Shown: one piece after another, positions 24,045 to 34,149 of the stretch
Layout of the letters: the number at the start of each line of letters is the position of its first letter
How positions within the stretch are numbered: position 1 is the stretch's first letter
Notes under the pieces: model-generated
The model's input: the letters and a program-made list of their open reading frames with translations, nothing else
What the model was told of the DNA's origin: nothing
Database searches by the model: none
Source of the DNA: Omnitrophica WOR_2 bacterium RIFCSPHIGHO2_02_FULL_50_17
GTDB taxonomy: Bacteria > Omnitrophota > Gorgyraeia > Zapsychrales > Zapsychraceae
Reading direction: 5' to 3'
Assembly: GCA_001805645.1 (NCBI GenBank)
Contig: MHGQ01000041.1
Coordinates: forward strand, 1-52,614
Length of the DNA stretch: 52,614 nt
Translations under genes and position numbers: made by a program

Positions 24045-24543
24045 CTGAATCGTTCTCAGGAGGCTCTAGGCCATACCAGCGGTCAATGGCCGTCTCAATT
24101 TCCCGGCGGGTGGCGATAAAGGGGGCGACCTTACAATGCGTATGGCGGCGCACATGCGTCTTGACGAAAGTATCAAAGGGATTCAGCATCACAAGGCTTA
24201 AAATATCCCCTACCCGGTCAAGAGGGATCACGCGGTGGCGGCAGACAACCTCACGGGGAACAAGCTGAAGGACGTTTCTGTCAATCTCATAACGGTCAAT
24301 GGCAATGTAGGGAATGTTGCACTGGACGACCAAAGCGGCAACAATATCCCGGTCATCGACAAACTTAAACCCGATGAGGATCTCGCCGATATAACCGCCT
24401 TTTTCCTTCTGAATCTTCAAAGCCTGATTCAACTGAAGGCGGGTAATCCTCTCGCGGTCGATGAGGATTTCCCCCAGGAGCCGTTTTTTGGGTGTCGCAT
24501 CGATTTCATCGACGGTCATCTCACACCTCAGCGTCATAGGCAA
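24031..24543 (-). CDS. Stand-alone MshEN/T2SSE_N domain protein
   Basis: LLGEILIDRERITRLQLNQALKIQKEKGGYIGEILIGFKFVDDRDIVAALVVQCNIPYIAIDRYEIDRNVLQLVPREVVCRHRVIPL; no ATPase domain. Confidence 0.85.
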   Translation of the reverse strand: MPMTLRCEMTVDEIDATPKKRLLGEILIDRERITRLQLNQALKIQKEKGGYIGEILIGFKFVDDRDIVAALVVQCNIPYIAIDRYEIDRNVLQLVPREVVCRHRVIPLDRVGDILSLVMLNPFDTFVKTHVRRHTHCKVAPFIATRREIETAIDRWYGLEPPENDSDAHL

Positions 24544-24626
24544 CTTTTACGGTGTTATCCATTGAAAATTCTATCATAAAATACGGCTCACAGATAAGAA
24601 AACACAAAAAAATGCGGCCAACCCCT

Positions 24627-26336
24627 TTATTCGCTGGTTGTCACCCGAAGGACCTCCTCCAGCGTGGTCTCCCCTGAGACACACTTTTCCATGGCATCCT
24701 CCCACAACGTCGCCATGCCCTTCTCTTTTTGCGCATAACGCTTGATATCGTCCGAAGATTTCCCGTTCAAGAGCATCTCCCGCACCGTGTCGTCAATATC
24801 CAAAACCTCTACGATGCCCATCCGTCCGCGGTAGCCGGTCTGACGGCAGGCCTCACATCCCTTGCCGTGGTAAAAGACGGTCCCCGCTTTGAATTTATAA
24901 TCCAGCCGGCCGAGGACATCTTTGGGGATCTCTAAGGGTTGTTTGCACTGTTCGCAAATTTTGCGGCATAGGCGCTGGGCGCTCACCAGGATTAAGCTGG
25001 AGGCAACCAGAAACGGCTCTACCCCCATGTCCACCAGCCGCGTGAGAGCCCCGGCGGCATCATTGGTATGAAGAGTCGAGAGCACCAACTGTCCCGTCAA
25101 AGAGGCCTTGATGGCGACATCGGCGGTCTCATTGTCGCGGATCTCGCCGACCATCACGACATCCGGACTCTGCCGCAAGATGGCGCGTAACCCTTCGGCA
25201 AAGGTCAATCCGATTTCCGGACGGGTATGAATCTGCGTGAGGCCGTCCACCAAGTATTCCACCGGGTCCTCGACCGTAACGATATTCTTATCCACCGTAT
25301 TCAGGACATTGAGGACAGAGTAAAGGGTGGTGGATTTGCCGCTTCCCGTCGGACCGGTGACCAGAATCATCCCAAAAGGCTTCTTCACGGCCTCCTGCAT
25401 GATCTTGAGAGGCTCTTCCGTAAAACCCAGCCCTTCCAGTCCGGCGGAAAGATTGGCCTTGTCCAAGATGCGCATAACGACCTTTTGCCCGAACGTCGTC
25501 GGAAGAATGGAAACGCGAAAGTCGACCTCCCGGCTGACAATCCGCAGCTTGAACCTGCCGTCCTGCGGCAGATGAATACACGTAATGTCCAGACGGGACA
25601 TAATCTTGAGGCGCACAATAATCGCATTCTGGTTTTCCTTGGGGATTTCCAGGATGTCCTGCAGCACCCCGTCGATGCGGTAACGCACCCGCATCCCCTC
25701 GGAGGCAGGCTCCATATGGATATCAGAGGCCCTCTGCCTTAAGGCCTCCTTGATAATCAGATTCACCATCCGTATGATCGGGGCCCTCTCGCTTTCGTCA
25801 ACCACATTATCCGTGTCCAGGCCGTGCTCCTGTTCGCTCACAATTTCGAATTCGCCGGCTTCGATATCCTTGCTGATATCCGCAACGCTGGCGGCCTTCG
25901 GCTCGCCGTAGTATTCGTCGAGGGCCTTGGCGATTTCCTCGCTCGTGCTCATGACGGCCTCGATCTCTTTACCGGTGATATTCTTCAAATCGTCGATGGC
26001 AAAGACGTTGAGGGGATCAGAAAGGGCAACGGTCACAGAATTTTCCAGGGACGAAAGGGGAATGATGCGGTATTGACGGGCCACGCGCTCCGGGATGATT
26101 TCCTTTAATGAGGGGTCGATCTTATATTTGCCTAAATTAATAAAAGGGATATTGAGCTCCCGCACCAACAGGACCAGGAGATCCTTCTCACTCACCAGTC
26201 CCTTCTCGATGAGCGCCTTGTCCAGGCTGATGCCCTTGCTCTTCTGCAAAGCAACCGCCTCATCGATATCCTTCTGTTTAAGATGCTGCGACCTGATCAG
26301 AGTCTTCAGAACTTTGTCTTTGAGCGTCTCAGGCAT
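24627..26336 (-). CDS. PilB/GspE-family ATPase, copy 1
   Basis: Walker A VTGPTGSGKSTTLYSVL; Asp box VTVEDPVEYL; CRKICEQC...CEACRQTGYRGRMGI. Confidence 0.95.
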   Translation of the reverse strand: MPETLKDKVLKTLIRSQHLKQKDIDEAVALQKSKGISLDKALIEKGLVSEKDLLVLLVRELNIPFINLGKYKIDPSLKEIIPERVARQYRIIPLSSLENSVTVALSDPLNVFAIDDLKNITGKEIEAVMSTSEEIAKALDEYYGEPKAASVADISKDIEAGEFEIVSEQEHGLDTDNVVDESERAPIIRMVNLIIKEALRQRASDIHMEPASEGMRVRYRIDGVLQDILEIPKENQNAIIVRLKIMSRLDITCIHLPQDGRFKLRIVSREVDFRVSILPTTFGQKVVMRILDKANLSAGLEGLGFTEEPLKIMQEAVKKPFGMILVTGPTGSGKSTTLYSVLNVLNTVDKNIVTVEDPVEYLVDGLTQIHTRPEIGLTFAEGLRAILRQSPDVVMVGEIRDNETADVAIKASLTGQLVLSTLHTNDAAGALTRLVDMGVEPFLVASSLILVSAQRLCRKICEQCKQPLEIPKDVLGRLDYKFKAGTVFYHGKGCEACRQTGYRGRMGIVEVLDIDDTVREMLLNGKSSDDIKRYAQKEKGMATLWEDAMEKCVSGETTLEEVLRVTTSE

Positions 26337-26342
26337 ATCTTT

Positions 26343-28112
26343 TTATTCCTCATCACAGGCCGTCACCCTTAAGACCTCCTCCAATGTCGTCAAACCGGCA
26401 ACCGCCTTGGCCAAACCGTCTTCGCGCATGGTTTTCATCCCCTCGGCGCGGGCCGTCTCCTTAATCTTAAACTCCCCGGCCCTTTGAAGGATGAGCTCCT
26501 TAATCGCCGGCGAAAAGACAAGGACCTCCGTAATTCCGACACGTCCCTTGTAGCCCGTGTGAAAACAATGCTTGCATCCCTTCCCCCGAAAGAGCTGAAC
26601 ACTTTGGGAGGAAACCGTTCGGGCCGCCTGCGGCGAGCCTCGCCAAAGGCGGGCCAAGCCGACGCGCTCGGCGACGATGGCGGAAAGGGATTGGGACTCC
26701 GTGCAATGGGGGCAGATCCGCCTCAAAAGCCTCTGGGCGACAATCGCCAGGACCGAGGAACAAATCAAAAACGGCTCAATCCCCATATTTTCCATACGGA
26801 CAATCGAACCCGCGGCGGTCGTCGTATGCAGGGAGCTCAACACCAAATGGCCTGTCAAAGCGGCCTTCACCGCGATATCCAGGGTCTGGGAATCGCGGAT
26901 TTCCCCAATCATAATAATATCGGGGTCCTGCCGCAGGATAGACCGCAGCGCCGCCGGAAACGTCAACCCGACGGACGGCCTGATGTTAACCTGATTGATT
27001 CCCTTCATCTGGTATTCCACAGGGTCTTCGACGGTAATAATATTTTTGCCGGGGGAATCCACGTACCTCAGAATGGAATACAGGGTCGTCGTCTTGCCGC
27101 TTCCCGTCGGGCCGCAGGCCAAGATGAGCCCGTGGGGCTTGACGGCGCATTCTTTCAGGCGTTTCAGGGATTCCGGCTCAAAGCCGAGATTCTCAACATC
27201 TAAAACGGCGGCCCCCCGGTCCAGAACCCTCAAGACAACCTTTTCCCCCAAAACCGTCGGCAGGACATTCACGCGAAAATCCACTTCCCGGCTATTAGAG
27301 ACGACAGTTTTAAACCGCCCGTCCTGGGGAAGGCGATGCTCGGAGATGTCCAGATTCGATATGACCTTAATGCGGGAGACAATCGGATAAAGGAAGGCCT
27401 TGGCCATGCGGTCGATCTCCTGGATCACCCCGTCAATCCGGTAACGGACCCGCACAGCCTTTTCCAGCGGCTCGATAAAGACATCGCTCGCCTTTGATAA
27501 AACGGCCTGCTGGATAACCGTATCGGTGAGCTTGATAATAGGGGCCTCGTCGGATAATTGTTCGACCGCCGCCTGGTCCCCTTCGGCCTGCGCCTCCTTA
27601 ATGAGCTCCATCTCCCCCGTGTCTTTAATATCCTTAATAATCGCCTCAAAGATCTCCGCAGGGGTGATGCCCCCTTCCTGTTCCTTGTAATACTTGTGAA
27701 TCGTCTTCTCGAGATCCTTGGGCCGGCTGATAATGGGATTAATGGTATAACCTGTCAAGGCCTTGATATTATCAATCACGAAAATGTTGAGAGGATCGGC
27801 CATGGCGAGGGTCAGATGATCCCCCATCAAAGAAATCGGCATAATCTGATATTTCAGCGCCACCTCCTGAGGGATAATTTTGACGACTTCCGGATCAATC
27901 TTCAGACGGGAGATGTTGATAGGCGGATACCCCAGCCCCTCGCTGAGGACATGGGTCAGGGTATCCTCATCGATCAAATTGAGCGTGATAAGAATCCGGT
28001 TTAATTCCTCGCCGGTCTTCTTCTGCTCTTTAAGGGCGCGTTCCAGATCCTCGGAGGAAATCAACTTGTCGCGGATAAGGATTTCTTTCAGACGGTCTTT
28101 AAGAGATGCCAT
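26343..28112 (-). CDS. PilB/GspE-family ATPase, copy 2 (with in-frame palindromic insert)
   Basis: ACGPTGSGKTTTLYSILRYVD; ITVEDPVEYQ; LRRICPHC...GKGCKHCFHTGYKGRVGI; insert GLARLWRGSPQAARTVSS. Confidence 0.95.
   Translation of the reverse strand: MASLKDRLKEILIRDKLISSEDLERALKEQKKTGEELNRILITLNLIDEDTLTHVLSEGLGYPPINISRLKIDPEVVKIIPQEVALKYQIMPISLMGDHLTLAMADPLNIFVIDNIKALTGYTINPIISRPKDLEKTIHKYYKEQEGGITPAEIFEAIIKDIKDTGEMELIKEAQAEGDQAAVEQLSDEAPIIKLTDTVIQQAVLSKASDVFIEPLEKAVRVRYRIDGVIQEIDRMAKAFLYPIVSRIKVISNLDISEHRLPQDGRFKTVVSNSREVDFRVNVLPTVLGEKVVLRVLDRGAAVLDVENLGFEPESLKRLKECAVKPHGLILACGPTGSGKTTTLYSILRYVDSPGKNIITVEDPVEYQMKGINQVNIRPSVGLTFPAALRSILRQDPDIIMIGEIRDSQTLDIAVKAALTGHLVLSSLHTTTAAGSIVRMENMGIEPFLICSSVLAIVAQRLLRRICPHCTESQSLSAIVAERVGLARLWRGSPQAARTVSSQSVQLFRGKGCKHCFHTGYKGRVGITEVLVFSPAIKELILQRAGEFKIKETARAEGMKTMREDGLAKAVAGLTTLEEVLRVTACDEE
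26622..26655. repeat. Palindromic element within PilB copy 2
   Basis: GGCCGCCTGCGGCGAG-cct-CGCCAAAGGCGGGCC imperfect palindrome. Confidence 0.6.
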
Positions 28113-28138
28113 GCTGTAGTCGCCTCTTAAGAAAGCGG

Positions 28139-28594
28139 TTATCGACTGCCCTTGGAATAATAACTATCAATGGACTGTTTGATTTCGGTGGCCGTGCTCA
28201 CGAAGGTCTGAACGGTGCATCCCGTGAGAAGCTCCACGTCCTCCGTGGCCTGAAAATTTAACGGGTTGGCCATCGCCAGGGTCAGGCTCTTCCCTATTTT
28301 ATCGATGGGAATAAGACAAAATTTCCGGCAGACGCCCTCGGGCACCGAATGAATAACCTCAGGGTCGATTTCATAATTGGCAAGCGGCAGGTAAGGAAAC
28401 CCGTACTGGCAGGTGAGGGCCTGGGCGATATCTTTCTCTGTGGCGAATTTCATCTGGACGAGGATCTCCCCCAAGAGCCCGCCGCGTTTATCCTGATATT
28501 CCCTGGCCAGATTCAGCTGATCGTGGTTAATGACGCCGCGCTCGATGAGAAGCTCCCCTAACTGTTTTGTCGTTGTCTTTTTAAAATGCCGCAT
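28139..28594 (-). CDS. Stand-alone MshEN/T2SSE_N domain protein
   Basis: QLGELLIERGVINHDQLNLAREYQDKRGGLLGEILVQMKFATEKDIAQALTCQYGFPYLPLANYEIDPEVIHSVPEGVCRKFCLIPI. Confidence 0.85.
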   Translation of the reverse strand: MRHFKKTTTKQLGELLIERGVINHDQLNLAREYQDKRGGLLGEILVQMKFATEKDIAQALTCQYGFPYLPLANYEIDPEVIHSVPEGVCRKFCLIPIDKIGKSLTLAMANPLNFQATEDVELLTGCTVQTFVSTATEIKQSIDSYYSKGSR

Positions 28595-28645
28595 AGAGAA
28601 ATTCTACTATACTTGTCTCAAGTTCACAATTTATAAATTGGTATA

Positions 28646-28784
28646 TTGAGTTTGGCAAATTTTCCCCTAGAATTCCCCTCCATCGACGGGAGGGGATGAG
28701 GGGAGGGTGAAGATTAAATTGTCACCCCCACCTTTCCTCCCCCGTCGAGGGGGAGGAATGAGGGTCAAAAAGTGCCAAACTCAA
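28646..28784. repeat. MITE-like element with perfect 12-bp terminal inverted repeats and internal G/C hairpins
   Basis: TTGAGTTTGGCA (28646-28657) ... TGCCAAACTCAA (28773-28784); internal CCCCTCCatcgacGGGAGGGG and CCTCCCCCgtcGAGGGGGAGG. Confidence 0.75.
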
Positions 28785-28821
28785 GTTAGTATTATGGATT
28801 GAAGACGCGCCCCCATCCTTC

Positions 28822-29928
28822 TCAAAAAACCGTTCGTCTTTTGCTTAAGTTCAGAAGAAACCCCATCATGACGGCAAAGATCAAAAAAGACGAACGCCCG
28901 TAACTGATAAAGGGAAGGGTCAGCCCGACAACGGGAAACAATCCCATCACCATGCCGATATTGATGACGGCTTGCAGCGTCAGGATGGAGACAATCCCTA
29001 TGCCGACAAGCATCCCGAATTTATCTTTGACCTGCTCCGTAATGTCCAGACCACGACTAATCAGTTGAAAATAGCAATAAACCAGCAAAAGACCGCCCAC
29101 AAACCCCCACTCTTCCCCGATGACGGAGAAAATAAAATCCGTATGCCGCTCGGGGAGAAAATTCAACTGATTTTGTGTCCCGGAAAGCCACCCTTTCCCG
29201 AATATCCTGCCGGAACCCACGGCGATTTTGGACTGAATAATCGTATACCCCGCGCCCAGAGGATCAACATTGGGATTCAAAAAAACCAGCAGGCGGTCCT
29301 TCTGGTAGGGTTTGAGGATATGCCAGGCAAAAGGGAGGATACCCAGCATCACGGCAAGCAGACCCCCGATATAACGGAATTTCAGGCCACCGGCAAACAT
29401 CATGACCAGAGATATCCCCAAAAGAAGCAGGGCCGTTCCCAAATCCGGCTGTTTGAAGACAAGCAGCATGGAGAGTCCCACCCAAAAAAGCGGGAATATC
29501 ATCTCCCGCAAAATGACCTCCATTTTCCCAATGATATCAAGCAAAATAATCGGCCGGCGCTTGCTCCAATAACGCCCCAACATCAAGATAACGGCCAATT
29601 TCGTTATCTCGGAGGGTTGGAAACTCAGCCCCCCGAGTTCCAGCCAGCGCCTTGCCCCCAGGGCGTCCCGTCCGCCCAGAAGCACTCCCAATAAAAGGAC
29701 AATGTTAAAGCCGTAAAAAAAATAAGCGATATCATAAAACTTCCTGTAATCCATTCTGCCGACGAGAAACATCAGGAGCATCCCCGCGGCGGCACACCAC
29801 AACTGGTCATAAAAGACCTCCCGGGACACACGGACGTTTTCAAACGAGGCGCTGTATAAGGCCAGCAATCCCATGACAATAAGGGCCGTTGTGTAAATCC
29901 AAATTTTCTTGTCTAAATCCCGTCTCAT
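28822..29928 (-). CDS. rodA: Rod shape-determining protein RodA (SEDS)
   Basis: YSASFENVRVSREVFYDQL..., GIVSILTLQAVINIGMVMGLFPVVGLTLPFISYGRSS. Confidence 0.95.
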   Translation of the reverse strand: MRRDLDKKIWIYTTALIVMGLLALYSASFENVRVSREVFYDQLWCAAAGMLLMFLVGRMDYRKFYDIAYFFYGFNIVLLLGVLLGGRDALGARRWLELGGLSFQPSEITKLAVILMLGRYWSKRRPIILLDIIGKMEVILREMIFPLFWVGLSMLLVFKQPDLGTALLLLGISLVMMFAGGLKFRYIGGLLAVMLGILPFAWHILKPYQKDRLLVFLNPNVDPLGAGYTIIQSKIAVGSGRIFGKGWLSGTQNQLNFLPERHTDFIFSVIGEEWGFVGGLLLVYCYFQLISRGLDITEQVKDKFGMLVGIGIVSILTLQAVINIGMVMGLFPVVGLTLPFISYGRSSFLIFAVMMGFLLNLSKRRTVF

Positions 29929-29981
29929 TCGATGAAGCTCCTTAAAACACCCCCCCTGGCATATCCTTCCCCGCCCTAGGA

Positions 29982-31697
29982 TTACAAGGCTTCCCGCTCC
30001 TTCATCCCCAGAAGAAGGCTCCTCGCAATCAGAGAGGCGTTATAACTCGAACCCCCGTACTCCAAAAAAATGCACAGGGCGATATTTTTCTTTTCGCCCC
30101 TGACATAACCGGTAAACCAGGCATGGGGTTTTTTGCCTCCGGATGTCTGGGCCGTCCCTGTCTTTCCGGCCACATACACATCGGGGAAATCCAGGATATG
30201 AGCCGTTCCGGAAAAATCGGTCACGGCGGCCCTTAATCCTTTCTGAACGGTTTGCAGCGCCCTTTCATCGATTTTAATCTTCCGCTCACCGGACAATCTC
30301 TCAACCTCCGTCTCGCCGATCGCCTTAATCACATGGGGCTGAACCATCACCCCCTGACGGGCGATCACGGCCATCAGGCGGAGGATCTGCAAAGGAGTCG
30401 CAAGGACATCGCCCTGCCCAATCGACAGATTCAGGGTATCCCCGGCATGCCATCGTCCCATTCCGGAGGCAATCCTCTGCTGCTGGCTGGGAATGAAACC
30501 GGCCTCTTCATAGGGCAGGTCAATATGCGTCATCTCTCCCAGACCCAGCCAACGGGCATAATGATGGATTGTCTCTGCCCCCAACAGAAGCCCCACATTG
30601 TAATAGTACACATTGCAGGAGTGCGCCAGCGATGCAATCAGATTCTGCGAGCCATGCACATGAGTGCAACGGAATCCCGCCTTCCTCAAGAAATAAACGC
30701 CTGTGCAGACAAAACTCGTCTGAGGCGTGATTTTTTTTGAATGCAAACCGGCCGTTGCCAAAACCACCTTAAAAACCGACCCCGGCGGAAACGCCCCCTT
30801 AATGGCACGGTTAAGAACAGGCGCTGACGGATCGGCCAAAAAACGGCTGACCTCATTCTGCCGCCGGCTGTCCGCAAAAGCGCTGGGATCAAAGGCCGGC
30901 GAACTGGCCAGGCTTAAGATTTCCCCGTTATCCATATCCATCACGATGATAACCCCTGTCTTGTCTTCCAATAGCTCCAGGGCATCCTGCTGGATATCGC
31001 TGTCGATAGTAAGGGTGATATCCTGCCCTTTCTTCGGCTCGCGCAGGCCCAATAACCGCACCTGCTGGCCGCGGCTGTTGACCTCAACCTGCAAACCGCC
31101 CTCCTCCCCCCGCAGATAGGCATCGTAATATTCCTCCACGCCGGAGTAGCCGGTCACGCTCTGCAGCGAATAGCCATATTCCTTAAAACGCTCCTTCTGG
31201 GCACGGTTGATTTTGCCCGTATATCCCAGGACATGCGCGCTGTTTTTATGCAAAGGATAATCCCGTCTGTAAGTCTCCTGGATAAAGAGGCTCGGGAACC
31301 GGTATTTGTTCTCCTCGATCACGATGGCCTTTTCAAGCGGAATATCCTCCGCCAGGGTGACGGGATCAAAAGGGGCTGTTTTTCTCTGGCCGTAGCGCTG
31401 AAGGATCGAGTTCTCATCCATCCCTAAGACAGCGCTAAGGAATTCGAACACCCCTTCCGCCTTCTGGATATCCTGGGGGGTGACCATCACATCATACGAA
31501 AGACGGTTATCAGCCAGGATTTTCCCGTTACGATCCTTAATCCGGCCCCGCCATCCATCCAAAGGAACAATGCGGATACGGTTATTGACGCTGAGACCAT
31601 AAAAATACCGCCCCTGGATCGCCTGGACGTAAAATAAATCCGCGACGATGAGCACGAAGAATCCGACAATCGTTATACGAATAATTTTGAGACGCAT
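29982..31697 (-). CDS. mrdA: Penicillin-binding protein 2
   Basis: DRNGKILADNRLSYDV; VLNRAIKGAFPPGSVFKVV; SCNVYYYN; VAGKTGTAQTSGG. Confidence 0.94.
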   Translation of the reverse strand: MRLKIIRITIVGFFVLIVADLFYVQAIQGRYFYGLSVNNRIRIVPLDGWRGRIKDRNGKILADNRLSYDVMVTPQDIQKAEGVFEFLSAVLGMDENSILQRYGQRKTAPFDPVTLAEDIPLEKAIVIEENKYRFPSLFIQETYRRDYPLHKNSAHVLGYTGKINRAQKERFKEYGYSLQSVTGYSGVEEYYDAYLRGEEGGLQVEVNSRGQQVRLLGLREPKKGQDITLTIDSDIQQDALELLEDKTGVIIVMDMDNGEILSLASSPAFDPSAFADSRRQNEVSRFLADPSAPVLNRAIKGAFPPGSVFKVVLATAGLHSKKITPQTSFVCTGVYFLRKAGFRCTHVHGSQNLIASLAHSCNVYYYNVGLLLGAETIHHYARWLGLGEMTHIDLPYEEAGFIPSQQQRIASGMGRWHAGDTLNLSIGQGDVLATPLQILRLMAVIARQGVMVQPHVIKAIGETEVERLSGERKIKIDERALQTVQKGLRAAVTDFSGTAHILDFPDVYVAGKTGTAQTSGGKKPHAWFTGYVRGEKKNIALCIFLEYGGSSYNASLIARSLLLGMKEREAL

Positions 31698-32161
31698 TTT
31701 TTCATCTGGCTGAAAACAAACGGGGCCGCGGCCATGGTCAAGACAAGCTGCGGCATGAAGATAAACCGAAACACCTCACTTGAAGGGATGACGCCTTCGA
31801 ATATCCGATACAGGGAATAATAGGCCGCGACGTTAATAATAAGGATCACAAAGATTAATATATACCGCGACAGGCGCGACCCCATATGGTAAATATATTG
31901 CTTGAGGATCGTCGTCATATAAGCAGAGACGACAAACGAGCACAGAGAAAGGCCAAAGACATTCGTGCTGAAACTGTCCCTCACAAGGCCCGCCAACAGG
32001 GCCGTCAACAGGCCGTAGCGGATGCCGAAATAGAGATTAAAAAAGATAATCAGCAGTAAAGACAAGTTAGGCGCCAGCCACCACCCGACGCTGTTGAATA
32101 ACAGGAATTCTGCCACAAATGCCGCAATAACAAAGAACGTGATAACGATAACCCTGCGCAT
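31673..32161 (-). CDS. mreD: Rod shape-determining protein MreD
   Basis: Multi-TM protein of MreD size between mreC and mrdA. Confidence 0.85.
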   Translation of the reverse strand: MRRVIVITFFVIAAFVAEFLLFNSVGWWLAPNLSLLLIIFFNLYFGIRYGLLTALLAGLVRDSFSTNVFGLSLCSFVVSAYMTTILKQYIYHMGSRLSRYILIFVILIINVAAYYSLYRIFEGVIPSSEVFRFIFMPQLVLTMAAAPFVFSQMKKCVSKLFV

Positions 32162-32174
32162 GGATTGTCCCGGC

Positions 32175-32960
32175 CTATTTCAATAGGATAAGCACTTCCT
32201 CAACCTGCGAAAATGAAACGACAGGCTTGATGATACATTCGATGGACGGCCTCTGAGGATAATCTATAACCTCTATAACCTCGCCTATCAGCAGCCCTTC
32301 AGGGAAAGAGGAGCTCAATTTTGAGGTGATGACCTTATCTCCCGCATAAACCTTGGCCTGCGCGCTCAAATACCGTATGCGGCAGACGTCCATCTGCAGG
32401 GAACCCGAGACCAAGCCGACCTCCCGGGAGCCCCCCACGACGGCAGCGACGCTGAACTGCGGATCCGTCAGAAGAATGACCTTGGATGTCTCCGGACTTG
32501 TCTCGGCGATCTTGCCCACGACCCCCAGGGCATTCACGACCGCCATGCCCTGCGTTATCCCGTCATCCGTTCCCTTATCGATAATGAGGGCCGAATTCCA
32601 AAGAGACGGGTCCCGGCCAATGACATGGGCGGCGACCGAGGCGTAGACGAGCTCCTGTTTTAATCCCAGAAGCTTTTCCAGGCGCGCATTTTCCTGCATC
32701 ACCTCTTCCAGACCGACCAGCCGCGCCTTCAAGATATCAACCTGCTTTTTTAAACGCTGGTACTCCCTGAATGTCTTATGGTAAAAAAGAACTTTCTTGA
32801 CTTCGTAAATAGGAATGGATAACAGACGGATAGGGGCCCCCATGCCATGAATGAACCCAAACTTAAGACCGGTAAACGCATCAGAACGGGCAAAAAATAT
32901 GAGGAAGGGTATGACGAGGACTAAAAGGTAAGCTAAATTCTTCTGGTTTTTTCTAAACAC
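32175..32960 (-). CDS. mreC: Rod shape-determining protein MreC
   Basis: VIGRDPSLWNSALIIDKGTDDGITQGMAVVNALGVVGKI...SKVILLTDPQFSVAAVV. Confidence 0.95.
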   Translation of the reverse strand: MFRKNQKNLAYLLVLVIPFLIFFARSDAFTGLKFGFIHGMGAPIRLLSIPIYEVKKVLFYHKTFREYQRLKKQVDILKARLVGLEEVMQENARLEKLLGLKQELVYASVAAHVIGRDPSLWNSALIIDKGTDDGITQGMAVVNALGVVGKIAETSPETSKVILLTDPQFSVAAVVGGSREVGLVSGSLQMDVCRIRYLSAQAKVYAGDKVITSKLSSSFPEGLLIGEVIEVIDYPQRPSIECIIKPVVSFSQVEEVLILLK

Positions 32961-32976
32961 GCATATATCGGAGGAT

Positions 32977-33014
32977 TGACCCCATGTGCGACTTTAGCTG
33001 CACAAGGGGGGTCA
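32977..33014. repeat. Hairpin in mreB-mreC spacer
   Basis: TGACCCCATGTGC-gactttagct-GCACAAGGGGGGTCA imperfect inverted repeat. Confidence 0.5.
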
Positions 33015-33022
33015 CCGCTTGG

Positions 33023-34096
33023 TTAAAATTCCAGTTTGGTTTCAACGACAATCCGTCTTCGTAAACGCGCCGGCATATTTAACACCTGGCCCGTTCCCAT
33101 AACGACGGCTGTCAGGGGGTCATCCGCGACGTGTACCGGCAGACCCGTTTCTTCGGAAATCCTTTTATCAAGACCGCGCAAAAGAGATCCGCCGCCGGCC
33201 ATCACAATGCCGCGGTCAATCAAGTCTGCGGCCAGTTCAGGGGGGGTCTGTTCCAATGTAGACTTGGAGGCATCCACAATGGCCTGGACCGGATCATGCA
33301 GGGCCTCTCGAATCTCTACGGAAGTGATAGAAATTGTCTTAGGCAAACCCGAAATCAAATCGCGGCCCCGGACATCCATATTTAATTCCTCCTCCAGCGG
33401 AAAGGCCGATCCGATACGGATTTTGATTTCCTCAGCCGTCCGTTCCCCTATCATCAGGTTATATGTCTTGCGCAGATATTCAATGATGGCCCCATCCATT
33501 TCATCACCGGCGATACGGATAGACTTGGAGAACACAAGGCCTCCCAGGGAAATAACGGCAAGCTCGGTGGTACCGCCGCCGATGTCGATAATCATATTTC
33601 CGGCCGGCTCCTCCACCGGCAGCCCCACCCCTAGGGCCGCGGCCTTAGGCTCTTCAATCAAAACGACGGTTCTGGCCCCTGCCCGTTCGGCAGAATCCCT
33701 TACCGCCCGTTTTTCAACGGCCGTAATCCCCGAGGGGATAGCAATCACGATCGCCGGACGCACCAGGACCTTACGTTTGTGCACTTTGCGGATAAAATGC
33801 TTTAACATCGCTTCCGTTATCTCAAAATCCGAGATGACGCCGTCTTTCATCGGCCGGATGGCGATGATGTTTCCGGGGGTGCGGCCCAACATCTTTTTGG
33901 CCTCTTCCCCGACAGCAATCACACGGTTTGTATCCTTTTCGATGGAAACAACGGAGGGTTCGCACAGGACAACGCCTTCTCCCTTGACATAAACGAGCGT
34001 ATTGGCAGTGCCCAAGTCGATGCCCATATCATTGGAGAACAACCCGATGATATAATTCACGACCCTGGAGCAAATCTTAAAGAATCTTTGTAACAT
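33023..34096 (-). CDS. mreB: Rod shape-determining protein MreB
   Basis: [28 protein letters not shown]...[19 protein letters not shown]. Confidence 0.97.
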   Translation of the reverse strand: MLQRFFKICSRVVNYIIGLFSNDMGIDLGTANTLVYVKGEGVVLCEPSVVSIEKDTNRVIAVGEEAKKMLGRTPGNIIAIRPMKDGVISDFEITEAMLKHFIRKVHKRKVLVRPAIVIAIPSGITAVEKRAVRDSAERAGARTVVLIEEPKAAALGVGLPVEEPAGNMIIDIGGGTTELAVISLGGLVFSKSIRIAGDEMDGAIIEYLRKTYNLMIGERTAEEIKIRIGSAFPLEEELNMDVRGRDLISGLPKTISITSVEIREALHDPVQAIVDASKSTLEQTPPELAADLIDRGIVMAGGGSLLRGLDKRISEETGLPVHVADDPLTAVVMGTGQVLNMPARLRRRIVVETKLEF

Positions 34097-34149
34097 ACAT
34101 ATCCCTTATATATGAAAAGAAAATTAGTGTCAATGATATTTCCATTTAT

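Noticed and set aside
33036-33992. 318-aa plus-strand ORF antisense to mreB
   Set aside because: Ser/Arg/Ile/Pro-rich shadow ORF of a highly conserved gene.
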